From: JALOOE01 sp964423545
GTDB lineage: Bacteria > Chloroflexota > Anaerolineae > CG2-30-64-16
Direction of reading: 5' to 3'
DNA length: 32,968 nt
NCBI GenBank assembly: GCA_964423545.1
Contig: CAYRFV010000021.1
Coordinates: 1 to 32,968, forward strand
The notes under the pieces were generated by a model that saw only the letters and a program-made list of their open reading frames with translations, did no database searches and was not told where the DNA came from. Within the stretch, counting starts at the first letter, position 1. Each line of letters opens with the position of its first letter. Of the stretch, positions 8,021 to 15,876 are shown in pieces. A program made the translations under genes and the position numbers.

Positions 8021-9670
8021 TCAGTCTGACAGACGATCCGACTCGTACACCCACTTCCCGCCCACCATCGTACCGACCACCTCTGTCTCCGTGATTGCCA
8101 TCGGATCGACCGTGAAGATATCCTGGGACAGCACGACAAGATCGGCCAGTTTGCCCGGCGCGAGGCTGCCTTTGATCCTTTCCTCGCCACTGGCATATGC
8201 CGCGCCGGCGGTATAGGCAGAGACTGCTTCATCCACGGTCAGGCGTTGCGCGGGATACCATCCCTCGGGGCCAGGGGAGCCATCGGCGCGACGCCGGGTG
8301 ACCGCCGCGTGGATGCCCATCATGACGCTCAGATCCTCGACGGGCGAATCAGAGCCGAATGCGAGCACTGCGCCGGCGTTCAACAGGCTGCGCCAGGCAT
8401 AGGCGTGAGCACCACGCTCAGCCCAAAGCGCATCGGCGATCAACATGTCTTGCGTCGCGTGGATCGGCTGCATGGAGGCAATGACGCCGAGCGCGGCGAA
8501 GCGCGGAACGTCGTCGGGATGCACGATCTGCGCATGCTCGATACGGTGGCGGAGCCGGGGCTGTGCACGGCCGGCAGAGGAGAATGCGGCCGATTCGCTT
8601 CGGCGCGTTTCCGCAATTGCATCCAGCACTTCGCGATTGGCGCGGTCACCGATGGCATGCACGAACGAGGCGATGCCTGCACGGCTGGCCTTCATGATAA
8701 CCTCGCGCAGGTGTTCAGGCGTTCCCATCGGGAGCCCGTAGTTGCCCGGATAGCCCTCGAACGGCTCCAGCATGTAGGCGGTGCGAGCCCCCAACGCGCC
8801 GTCGGAAAAGATTTTCACGCCGCCGATGCGCAGCCACTCATTGCCGAAACCGGAGCGGAGTCCCACCTGGATGGCCGCGTCGAGGTTCTCTTCTGGGATC
8901 TGCATCGTGATGCGCAGTTGGAGCTCACCCGCGGCCAGCAGCGCCTGGAACGCCTGGAACGCGCCTGCGCCTTCCATCGTGTGGACGCCGACCAATCCGG
9001 CGCGGTGCGCGTGCGGCATGGCCGCCTTGATCGCCGCCGTCGCCTCTGCCAGCGACGGTTCCTGGAACAGGCTGAAGACGATCTCCATCGCCGTATCTTT
9101 CAGGATGCCGGTGGGCTGCCCGGTGAGAGGATCCCGGTCTATTGCGCCGCCGGCCGGATCGGGGGTCGACGCGGTGATGCCGGCCAGTTCGAGCGCGCGC
9201 GTGTTTGCCCACCCGGCATGACCGCATTTGCGCCGGAGGAAGACCGGATGACCGGGCGCCACGCGATCCAGGTCCTGCCGCGTCGGGAAGGCGCCGGCTT
9301 CCAGACCACGACCGGCCCACAGGGTGTGATCCCAGCCCCTGCCCGTCAGCCACTGGCCGGCCGGCGACGCGGACGCACGGGCTGACACCAGGGCCAACGC
9401 CTCCTCCAACGCCGGCACGCCAGCCAGTTCGATCTCCTTCAGCCCGATGCCGTAGGAGAGAAAGTGCAGGTGGGAATCGGTGAAGCCGGGCGTCACGGTG
9501 CGGCCGCGCAGGTCGATTGTTTTACCTACCGGGGAGTGGAGCGCCCGGACGGCGTCGTTATCGCCCACGGCCGCCACGCGATCGCCGGCGATGGCGATGG
9601 CTTGGCCGCGCGGCGCAGCCGGATCCATCGTATGGATGTCACCGTTGTAGAGGATCAGATCAGCTTCCAT
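8021..9670 (-). CDS. YtcJ-like metal-dependent amidohydrolase (second copy)
   Basis: A 549-residue cytoplasmic amidohydrolase of the same group as 6320-7948 but clearly diverged. Motifs in order: DSHLHFLSYG (HxH), the lysine in GGVKIFSDGALGARTAYM, HAIGDRANREVLDAI, RHRIEHAQIVHPDDV, and FGSDSPVEDLSVM carrying the metal-site aspartate. The C-terminal strand region reads GKLADLVVLSQDIFTVDP. The ATG at 9670 is chosen because GAGGT lies upstream and the protein starts directly with the family's beta strand (MEADLILYNGDIHTMD); the open frame extends much further upstream but only as a shadow of the racemase gene. It is divergent from that gene, with 66 bases between the starts. Substrate unknown. 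Confidence 0.86.
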   Translation of the reverse strand: MEADLILYNGDIHTMDPAAPRGQAIAIAGDRVAAVGDNDAVRALHSPVGKTIDLRGRTVTPGFTDSHLHFLSYGIGLKEIELAGVPALEEALALVSARASASPAGQWLTGRGWDHTLWAGRGLEAGAFPTRQDLDRVAPGHPVFLRRKCGHAGWANTRALELAGITASTPDPAGGAIDRDPLTGQPTGILKDTAMEIVFSLFQEPSLAEATAAIKAAMPHAHRAGLVGVHTMEGAGAFQAFQALLAAGELQLRITMQIPEENLDAAIQVGLRSGFGNEWLRIGGVKIFSDGALGARTAYMLEPFEGYPGNYGLPMGTPEHLREVIMKASRAGIASFVHAIGDRANREVLDAIAETRRSESAAFSSAGRAQPRLRHRIEHAQIVHPDDVPRFAALGVIASMQPIHATQDMLIADALWAERGAHAYAWRSLLNAGAVLAFGSDSPVEDLSVMMGIHAAVTRRRADGSPGPEGWYPAQRLTVDEAVSAYTAGAAYASGEERIKGSLAPGKLADLVVLSQDIFTVDPMAITETEVVGTMVGGKWVYESDRLSD

Positions 9671-9686
9671 GGGTTGCACCTCGTTC

Positions 9687-9712
9687 CTGTGAATCACAGC
9701 GGCCCGATTATA
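9687..9712 (-). promoter_or_regulatory. -10 box and palindromic operator candidate in the divergent gap
   Basis: On the minus strand a TATAAT -10 box lies at plus 9707-9712, with no good -35 box at 16-18 bases. Just downstream on that strand is the perfect palindrome CTGTGAATCACAG (9687-9699), which would cover about +1 to +13 of the amidohydrolase transcript. This is a good position for a repressor. The half-site TGTGA resembles those of CRP- or GntR-type regulators, but the one-base centre is unlike the CRP spacing. Confidence 0.45.
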
Positions 9713-9736
9713 GCCGATGATGCGAGGAACCGACGA

Positions 9737-10885
9737 ATGGCGATCAACACTCCGCGGTGGCTCGGCTCCCCAACCAGTTGGCTCGAGTTCAGCCGGGATA
9801 ACCTGCTGCACAACCTTGCTCGCGTGCGCGGCCTGGTCGGCGGGACCAGGATCATGGCGGTGCTGAAGGCCAATGCCTATGGCGCCGGAGCACGGGAGAT
9901 GGCCGGAGCTCTCGCTGCGGCAGGGGTGGGAATGTTCGGCGTTGCCACGGTGGCGGAAGGGGTCGCCCTGCGGCAGTGCGGCATCGCCGGCATGCTGCTC
10001 TGCCTGGCGTTTTTTACGCGCGATGAAGTCGAGGCGATCGTTGACCACGAGCTGACCCCCGCCGTCTTCACGCCGGAGGCAGCGCAGATGCTGGCGCGCT
10101 GCGGGCAGGCGCGCGGGCGCCGGATCAGTGTCTGGGTCAAGATCGACACCGGCCTGGGCAGGCTCGGCGTCCCGATCGCGGAGGCAGTGCACTTCGTGCG
10201 CGAGATCGGTCAGATGCCGTCCCTCAGGCTCGCCGGCCTCTTCAGCACCCTCACCGAGAACCCCGATCGCGATCCGATTCAGGTGCAGCGGCTGCTGGAG
10301 GTGCGTCGCGCCCTGCCGCAGGCGCCAGGGCCCGGCGGCTGCGAGACGCTCTTGAGCCTGGCATCGAGCAACGGCATCCTCTCTTTGCCGGCCAGCTACC
10401 TGGATGTCGTCCGCGCCGGCATCGTGCTGCACGGCCTGGAGCCGAGCGAGCCGGAGCGGATGGATGCCCGCCTGGTGGAACAGGCCGACCTGCGGCCGAT
10501 CGCCACCTGGAAGACACGGGTCGTGCAGGAGAAAACGCACGCCGCCGGCGAGCAGGTCGGCTACGGATCGCGCCCCGCGCTGGCCACTGCCGCGCGGATG
10601 GCCACGCTCGCCATCGGTTGGGCGGACGGCTATCCCGCCGCGATGAGCCATGGCGGAGCCGTGCTGATCCGTGGTAGGCGTTGTCCGATCCTGAGCGTCA
10701 GCGCCAACAGCACCGTAGTCCGGGTCGTGGACGACGGCGCGGTCGACGCCGATGACGAGGTCGTGTTGCTCGGCAGCCAGGGCGACGCGTCCATCACGGC
10801 CTGGGAGATGGCTCGGATCAGCCGCGGCAGCGTGTACCGGCTGCTCGCCGCGGTCCCGGAGAGCGTCCCTCGCCGCTGGGGCTGA
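9737..10885 (+). CDS. Alanine racemase-fold PLP protein, divergent
   Basis: A 382-residue fold-III PLP enzyme like alanine racemase, normally making D-amino acids. Conserved: the PLP lysine in AVLKANAYG (Lys44), IDTGLGRLGV, DVVRAGIVLHGLEPS (the Arg next to the PLP ring) and a tyrosine in QVGYGSR (Tyr276) where the second catalytic base is expected. Not conserved: the HFA block after the barrel strand reads STLTEN, so the His is lost; YG in the Arg motif is HG; and the C-terminal C-M-D substrate-loop triplet is A-N-S (323-325). It may therefore act on another amino acid or have lost racemisation. GAGGAA before the ATG supports this start. It lies between an amidohydrolase and the LacI-type gene. 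Confidence 0.75.
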   Translation: MAINTPRWLGSPTSWLEFSRDNLLHNLARVRGLVGGTRIMAVLKANAYGAGAREMAGALAAAGVGMFGVATVAEGVALRQCGIAGMLLCLAFFTRDEVEAIVDHELTPAVFTPEAAQMLARCGQARGRRISVWVKIDTGLGRLGVPIAEAVHFVREIGQMPSLRLAGLFSTLTENPDRDPIQVQRLLEVRRALPQAPGPGGCETLLSLASSNGILSLPASYLDVVRAGIVLHGLEPSEPERMDARLVEQADLRPIATWKTRVVQEKTHAAGEQVGYGSRPALATAARMATLAIGWADGYPAAMSHGGAVLIRGRRCPILSVSANSTVVRVVDDGAVDADDEVVLLGSQGDASITAWEMARISRGSVYRLLAAVPESVPRRWG

Positions 10886-10921
10886 TCGACTCCACCCATG
10901 GCAAAACGGCGAACTGGCATC

Positions 10922-10966
10922 TTGACAGCGCGTGGGAAGCGTGATACGATCAGGCTGAAACGTTTC
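10922..10966 (+). promoter_or_regulatory. Promoter and LacI-type operator of the regulator gene
   Basis: TTGACA (10922-10927), 17 bases, TACGAT (10945-10950), with TGA directly upstream of the -10 box as in extended -10 promoters. GAAACGTTTC (10957-10966), within TGAAACGTTTCGCA, is the familiar palindromic operator style of LacI-family regulators and would lie at about +1 to +10. A repressor bound there would block its own promoter, so autoregulation is likely, probably together with the genes downstream. Confidence 0.75.
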
Positions 10967-10980
10967 GCAAGTCCTCGCAT

Positions 10981-10993
10981 CCTTTCTGAAAGG
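10981..10993 (+). promoter_or_regulatory. Palindrome over the regulator's ribosome binding site
   Basis: CCTTTC-T-GAAAGG (10981-10993) is a perfect inverted repeat whose right half, GAAAGG, is also the best ribosome binding site for the ATG at 11002. It could be a second operator half-pair (TTTC/GAAA echoes the upstream operator) or a small RNA hairpin hiding the ribosome site. Confidence 0.35.
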
Positions 10994-11001
10994 CCGCCTG
11001 G

Positions 11002-12084
11002 ATGGGCGAAGACAAGATCCGCCCGAACCTCAATGACGTGGCCCGGCAGGCTGGAGTCTCTCCGGCGACGGTGTCGCGCGTGCTGAATCAGACCGCCCCG
11101 GTCAGTGCAGGCGCGAGAGAGCGTGTGCTCGCCGCAGTCAACGACCTCGGCTACCAGGCATTGCATGCGAGTCCCGTCTTCGCCATCCGGCAAGACACGA
11201 TCGCGCTGCTGATCCCCGACATCCTCAATTCGTACTTCACCGAGATTGTGCGCGGGGTCCAGGACGAGGCCAGTCTCAGCAACTACCTGCCGCTGATGCT
11301 CGATACTGCGGAAGATCCGGTGCGCGAGGCGGAGTGCCTGCGCACGTTGATCGGCCAGTCGATCAGCGGGATCATCGCTTGCGGCTCTCGGCTGCCGCTC
11401 GAAAGCCTGGCAACCATCCGCCGTCATCTCGACACACCGATGGTTGTCATCAACCACTGCGCGCAGCTCCCGAACGTCGGCTGCATCATGGTGGATCTGG
11501 AGACCGGGGTCTATCGCGCCACGCGCCATCTCCTCGATCTGGGTCATACGCGCATCGCATTTCTGCCCGGACCCGCCTCATCCGAGACATCGCAGCGCCG
11601 GCGCCATGGATTGGAGACCGCTCTGAGCGAAGCAGGCCTCTGTCTCCGCCCTGAATGGTGCCCGCCGAGTTTCCCCGACGTCGACGGCGGATTCCAGGCG
11701 ATGAGTGCCGTGCTTGCCCTGCCGCCTGCGCAGCGGCCAACCGCGGTGATCACCCACAACGACCTCATGGCGTTGGGGGTGCTGCACGCCATCCGCGCAC
11801 ATCACCTGCGCGTGCCCGAAGACATATCGGTCATCGGCATCGACAACATCCACATGGCTGCCCACAGCAACCCACCGCTCACCACGCTCTCGCCGCCGAA
11901 ACATCGCATGGGGCGCATGGCGATGCAGATGCTGAAACGCATGATCGCGGGCGCATCGCCGCCCGATCCGAGTTACACGCTTGTCGAGTGCCCACTCATC
12001 GTGCGCGAATCCACCGGACCTGCGCCGTACGTTAGCGGCAAAGGAACCGTCGACGAGACCATGACGGCTCACAGAAAGGAGTGA
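11002..12084 (+). CDS. LacI-family transcriptional regulator
   Basis: A 360-residue DNA-binding regulator. The N-terminal helix-turn-helix reads LNDVARQAGVSPATVSRVLNQ (about residues 10-30), followed by the hinge region. The sugar-binding periplasmic-fold domain runs from DTIALLIPDILNSYFTEIVRGV to the end and includes TAVITHNDLMALGVL, VPEDISVIGIDNI and LTTLSPP, all standard for the family. Known: such proteins release DNA when a sugar or sugar derivative binds. Inference: it controls the importer 2, cupin and lyase genes that follow in the same direction, with an uptake product as inducer. Its own promoter carries a matching operator. The PfpI-like gene starts three bases after its stop, so the two are very probably co-transcribed. 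Confidence 0.9.
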   Translation: MGEDKIRPNLNDVARQAGVSPATVSRVLNQTAPVSAGARERVLAAVNDLGYQALHASPVFAIRQDTIALLIPDILNSYFTEIVRGVQDEASLSNYLPLMLDTAEDPVREAECLRTLIGQSISGIIACGSRLPLESLATIRRHLDTPMVVINHCAQLPNVGCIMVDLETGVYRATRHLLDLGHTRIAFLPGPASSETSQRRRHGLETALSEAGLCLRPEWCPPSFPDVDGGFQAMSAVLALPPAQRPTAVITHNDLMALGVLHAIRAHHLRVPEDISVIGIDNIHMAAHSNPPLTTLSPPKHRMGRMAMQMLKRMIAGASPPDPSYTLVECPLIVRESTGPAPYVSGKGTVDETMTAHRKE

Positions 12085-12087
12085 TCT

Positions 12088-12666
12088 ATGGCCAAGAAGA
12101 TCCTGATGCTGGTCGGCGACTTCGTGGAGGACTATGAAGTCATGGTGCCGTTTCAGGCGCTGCTGATGGTCGGTTACACCGTTCATGCCGTGTGCCCCGA
12201 CAAAAAGGCCGGGGAGAAGGTGCGGACAGCGGTGCATGACTTCGAAGGAGACCAGACCTACAGCGAGAAGCCGGGGCACAACTTCCTGCTCAACGCCACC
12301 TTTGCCGAGGTCAAGGCGGAGGAGTACGATGCGCTGGTCATCCCCGGGGGCCGCGCTCCGGAGTATATCCGCTTGAACGAGCGCGTGCTGGACATCGTGC
12401 GGCACTTCGCTGCCGCTGGCAAGCCCATCGCCGCGATCTGCCACGGTGCGCAGGTGCTGGCCGCGGCAGGCATCCTGAAAGGCCGGCATTGCAGCGCGTA
12501 TCCGGCCGTCGGACCGGACGTCGGCAGCGCGGGCGGCGTCTATGTTTCACTGCCGGTGGATCAGGCGCATGTGGACGGCAAGCTGGTCACTGCACCGGCC
12601 TGGCCCGCGCATCCGGAATGGCTGGCGAAATTCCTGCAGGTGATGGGCGCCAAGATCGAGTTGTAA
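12088..12666 (+). CDS. DJ-1/PfpI superfamily protein
   Basis: A 192-residue cytoplasmic protein of the DJ-1/PfpI fold. The nucleophile-elbow cysteine is in IAAICHGAQVLAAAG (Cys118, followed by His119), and the N-terminal glutamate motif is FVEDYE (residues 12-17). VIPGGRAPEYIR matches the family's GG block. Relatives act as glyoxalases or deglycases, or are called intracellular proteases; the sequence does not decide between these. It has AAAGGAG before the ATG, which lies inside the end of the LacI-type gene's transcript. Detoxifying reactive carbonyls from deoxy-keto sugar breakdown would fit the locus, but that is inference. Confidence 0.85.
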   Translation: MAKKILMLVGDFVEDYEVMVPFQALLMVGYTVHAVCPDKKAGEKVRTAVHDFEGDQTYSEKPGHNFLLNATFAEVKAEEYDALVIPGGRAPEYIRLNERVLDIVRHFAAAGKPIAAICHGAQVLAAAGILKGRHCSAYPAVGPDVGSAGGVYVSLPVDQAHVDGKLVTAPAWPAHPEWLAKFLQVMGAKIEL

Positions 12667-12725
12667 ACGCCGGGATCAGCCTCACCATGCGTGAGCTCGC
12701 TGCACATCCCCAGATAGGAGGAGAT

Positions 12726-14756
12726 ATGAACCGTCGGAAATGGCTGACGCTCCTGAGCGTCCTCGTGATCCTGTCCTTCGTGTTGACGGCCTGCGGCGCG
12801 CCTGCGCCGACGGCCGCGCCGCAAGCCCCGGCCAAGGCCGAACCGACCAAAGCGCCGGAGCCGACCAAGGCGCCCGAACCCACCAAGGCTGCCGCCGCGG
12901 CCCCGGCTGCCACCAAGGCCCCGGAGCCGACCAAGGCCGCTGCCGCGCCGGCGGGCAAGTACACCGAAGCGCCGATGCTCGCCGAGCTGGTCAAGGCCGG
13001 CAAGCTGCCACCCGTCGAGCAGCGCGTGTCGGAGCAGCCGCTGGTCGTCAAGCCCGTCGAGGAAATCGGCCAGTACGGCGGCGTCTGGCGTCGCGCCTGG
13101 AAGGGCCCAGCCGACTTCCACGCCTACGGCCGCCTGAATTACGATCCGATCCTGCGCTGGCCGCGCAACCCGAAAGATCCCATCCAGCCCGGCCTGGCCT
13201 ACAAATGGGAGTTCAGCCCCGACGGCAAGTCGCTCACTCTCCACTTCCGCAAGAACCTGAAGTGGTCAGACGGAAAGCCGTGGACCGTCGATGACATCAT
13301 CTTCTGGTGGGAAGACATCGAGCTCAACACCGACCTGACCAAGGCGCCGCACGCCGAGTGGGTTGTGAATGGGAAGCCGATGACCCTCAAGAAGATCGAC
13401 GACTCCACCATCCAGATGAACTTCGACGGCCCGAACGGCCTTGTCGAGCGCATGCTGGCGTTCCATGGCAATCAATGGCCGTTGAACTTCGAGCGCTTCG
13501 GTGCGTTCGCGCCCGCTCACTACCTGAAGCAGTTCCATCCGAAGTACAACAAGGACGTCAAGGACTACAAGCTGTTCAACGAGAAGGCGGACGACCTGAA
13601 CCCCGAGCGGCCCGCCATGACGCCGTGGACCGTCAAGACCTACAAGCCCGGCGACGCCAAGCTGATCGCCGAGCGCAACCCGTACTACTGGAAGGTGGAT
13701 GAAAAGGGGCAGCAGCTTCCGTATATCGACCAGATCGAGCTGACGCTGGTCGAGAACAACGACGCCGTCGCGGCCAAGGCGCTGGGCTGCGAGATCGACA
13801 TGCAGTTCCGCAGCTTGGATCTGCGGAAATACCCGTTGTTCAAGGAAAACGAGAAGAAGTGCGACTATCGGACCTACCGCTGGCCTTCCGCACAAGGAAC
13901 TGCCCTGGCGCTGTGGCCCAACCAGAGCTATGCGGACGATCCGGTGCTGCGCGACATCTTCCAGAACAAGGATTTCCGCATCGCGCTGTCGCACGCCATC
14001 GATCGCAAGAAGATCAACGCCGTGACCTACCTGGATCAGGGCGTCATCCGCTCCGAGATGGTGGTGCCCGATTCCGCCTTCTACGTGCCCGAAGTCGAGA
14101 ATATCTACACGGACTACGATCCGAAGAAGGCCGCAGAACATCTCGACAAGGCGGGGCTTAAAATGGGGCCGGACGGCAAGACCCGCCTGCGCCCGGACGG
14201 CAAGCCGCTCGAGATCACCATCGAGACCGAACGCACCGGCGCCGAACTGGATGCCCTCCAACTGATCACCGAGAACTGGAACGCGGTCGGCGTCAAGACG
14301 GCGCTGAAGAGCATGACGCGCGACGCGTACTGGCCCCGCGCCACCGGCAACCAGGTGCAGATTTCTGTCTGGAGCACCGACCGCGGCCTGGAACCGTTCG
14401 TCGATCCGGTCTACATCTTCCCGTTCGATGAGCGGTCGTGGATGGCGCCTGCGTTCGGCGTCTGGTACAAGACGGGCGGCAAGGATGGCATTAAGCCGAC
14501 TGGCAAGCTGGCCGAGGTGCAAGGACTCTTCGATCAGTTCAAGGTGACCATCGATCCCAACAAGCAGATCGAGCTGGGCAAGCAGATGGTCAAGATCGCT
14601 GTCGAAGAGCTCTGGACCATCCAGACCGTCGGCATGACACCTGCGCCCCTGGTCGTGAAGAACAACTTCCGCAACGTGCCGGAGAAGTTCACGCAGGACT
14701 GGATCATCATGGCGCCGGGCACGCTGGATCCGAGCCACTTCTTCTTCAAGAAGTGA
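12726..14756 (+). CDS. Family 5 extracellular solute-binding lipoprotein, importer 2
   Basis: A 676-residue secreted lipoprotein with a signal peptide ending in a lipobox (VLTAC, Cys23). The linker to about residue 80 contains repeated EPTKAPEPTKA units, also visible as imperfect tandem repeats in the DNA (about 12840-12945). The binding domain has LTLHFRKNLKWSDGKPWTVDDIIFWWEDI and FRIALSHAIDRKKIN, the two usual family 5 blocks. It is longer than typical DppA proteins (about 500-550 residues), which is common for binding proteins of carbohydrate-linked Dpp systems. AGGAGGAG precedes the ATG; a longer open frame upstream is a shadow of the PfpI-like gene. It is followed by permeases and ATPases, making a full importer probably controlled by the LacI-type protein. 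Confidence 0.9.
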   Translation: MNRRKWLTLLSVLVILSFVLTACGAPAPTAAPQAPAKAEPTKAPEPTKAPEPTKAAAAAPAATKAPEPTKAAAAPAGKYTEAPMLAELVKAGKLPPVEQRVSEQPLVVKPVEEIGQYGGVWRRAWKGPADFHAYGRLNYDPILRWPRNPKDPIQPGLAYKWEFSPDGKSLTLHFRKNLKWSDGKPWTVDDIIFWWEDIELNTDLTKAPHAEWVVNGKPMTLKKIDDSTIQMNFDGPNGLVERMLAFHGNQWPLNFERFGAFAPAHYLKQFHPKYNKDVKDYKLFNEKADDLNPERPAMTPWTVKTYKPGDAKLIAERNPYYWKVDEKGQQLPYIDQIELTLVENNDAVAAKALGCEIDMQFRSLDLRKYPLFKENEKKCDYRTYRWPSAQGTALALWPNQSYADDPVLRDIFQNKDFRIALSHAIDRKKINAVTYLDQGVIRSEMVVPDSAFYVPEVENIYTDYDPKKAAEHLDKAGLKMGPDGKTRLRPDGKPLEITIETERTGAELDALQLITENWNAVGVKTALKSMTRDAYWPRATGNQVQISVWSTDRGLEPFVDPVYIFPFDERSWMAPAFGVWYKTGGKDGIKPTGKLAEVQGLFDQFKVTIDPNKQIELGKQMVKIAVEELWTIQTVGMTPAPLVVKNNFRNVPEKFTQDWIIMAPGTLDPSHFFFKK

Positions 14757-14792
14757 GCGGCCGGGTAGACAAGTAGGCAAGGAGACAAGGCG

Positions 14793-14876
14793 TTCACCAC
14801 AAAGACACGAAGACACCAGGCGCACAAAAGTCAGGCTTTCTTTGTGTCCTTCGTGACTTTGTGCCTTTGTGGTGAA
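14793..14876. repeat. Inverted-repeat element copy 1 (TTCACCAC family)
   Basis: An 84-bp element with perfect 12-bp ends TTCACCACAAAG (14793-14804) and CTTTGTGGTGAA (14865-14876). Inside the arms are repeated units of the form AAGACAC / GTGTCTT. It begins 36 bases after the binding-protein stop and ends 16 bases before the permease start. It has no coding content. The same ends occur at 17061-17419 and 18449-18537. Confidence 0.85.
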
Positions 14877-14892
14877 TCCCAGGGAGCCGACC

Positions 14893-15876
14893 ATGCTCGC
14901 ATTCATCGTTCGCCGTCTGTTAGCGATGATTCCGACCCTGTTCCTGGTCTCAGTATTGACCTTCATCATTATCCAGCTGCCGCCGGGCGACTTCATGTCG
15001 TCGCTGGCAGCGTTGGTGGGCAGCAGCGGTTCGAGCATGGATCAGGCGACCATCGACAACATGCGCCACCAGTACGGGTTGGATCAGCCCTTGCATGTCC
15101 AGTATCTCACGTGGATCACCGGCTTCATTCGTGGCGATTTCGGCTACTCCCTCGACTGGAAGCGGCCGGTTGCCGATCTGATCCTCGGCCGCCTGGCGAT
15201 GACCGTGCTGCTGTCGCTGCTTTCCCTGACGATCATGTGGGCCATTGCCATCCCCATCGGCATCTATTCTGCAACGCATCAATACTCTCTCAGCGATAAC
15301 CTGCTCTCTTTCTTCAGCTTCCTGGGGCTGTCGGTGCCGGAGTTTCTGCTGGCGCTGATCTATATGGCGGTCGGCATCTTCGCCTTTGGCGTCTCCGTGA
15401 CCGGTCTCTTCTCATCGGACATGGAAAACGCGCCCTGGTCGCTCGCCAAGGCGCTCGATCTCGCCCGGCACCTGCTCGTTCCTGCGTTGATCCTCGGCGC
15501 AGCCGGCATCGCGCAGCTGATGCGCATCATGCGCGGCAGCATGCTGGAGGTGCTGGGCCAGCAGTACATCACCACAGCCCGCGCCAAAGGGCTGACCGAG
15601 CGCATAGTCACCAATAAGTACGCGGCGCGCGTCTCGATCAACCCGCTGATCAGCGTCATGGGCATGCAGTTGCCCGCGCTCATCTCCGGCGCCACCGTCT
15701 TGGGCATCGTGCTCTCGATGCCGACGATTGGGCCGATGTTTTACCGGGCGCTGACCAGCCAGGATATGTACCTGGCCGGCACGATTCTGCTCTTCCTCGC
15801 CCTGCTGTTGATGGTGGGCAACCTGCTGGCCGATATTGCGTTGGCCATCGCCGATCCGAGGATACGACTGGAATGA
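14893..15876 (+). CDS. Dpp/Opp-type ABC transporter permease (DppB-like), importer 2
   Basis: A 327-residue inner-membrane permease. It has an N-terminal helix (LLAMIPTLFLVSVLTFIII), the DppB-type segment with YGLDQPLHVQYLTWI and RGDFGYSLD, several membrane helices, and the coupling loop near residues 225-250 (QQYITTARAKGLTERIVTNKYAARVSINPLIS). The C-terminus is ADPRIRLE. ATG 14893 is chosen because AGGGAG lies directly upstream and the first helix follows; the eight extra residues of the longer frame come from the repeat element. Its stop overlaps the next permease by four bases (ATGA), a sign of translational coupling. Confidence 0.9.
   Translation: MLAFIVRRLLAMIPTLFLVSVLTFIIIQLPPGDFMSSLAALVGSSGSSMDQATIDNMRHQYGLDQPLHVQYLTWITGFIRGDFGYSLDWKRPVADLILGRLAMTVLLSLLSLTIMWAIAIPIGIYSATHQYSLSDNLLSFFSFLGLSVPEFLLALIYMAVGIFAFGVSVTGLFSSDMENAPWSLAKALDLARHLLVPALILGAAGIAQLMRIMRGSMLEVLGQQYITTARAKGLTERIVTNKYAARVSINPLISVMGMQLPALISGATVLGIVLSMPTIGPMFYRALTSQDMYLAGTILLFLALLLMVGNLLADIALAIADPRIRLE

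Noticed and set aside
13266..15038. 590-residue minus-strand open frame
   Set aside because: It is antisense to the importer 2 binding protein and runs through the repeat element; it has no recognisable domain and a composition typical of shadow frames.
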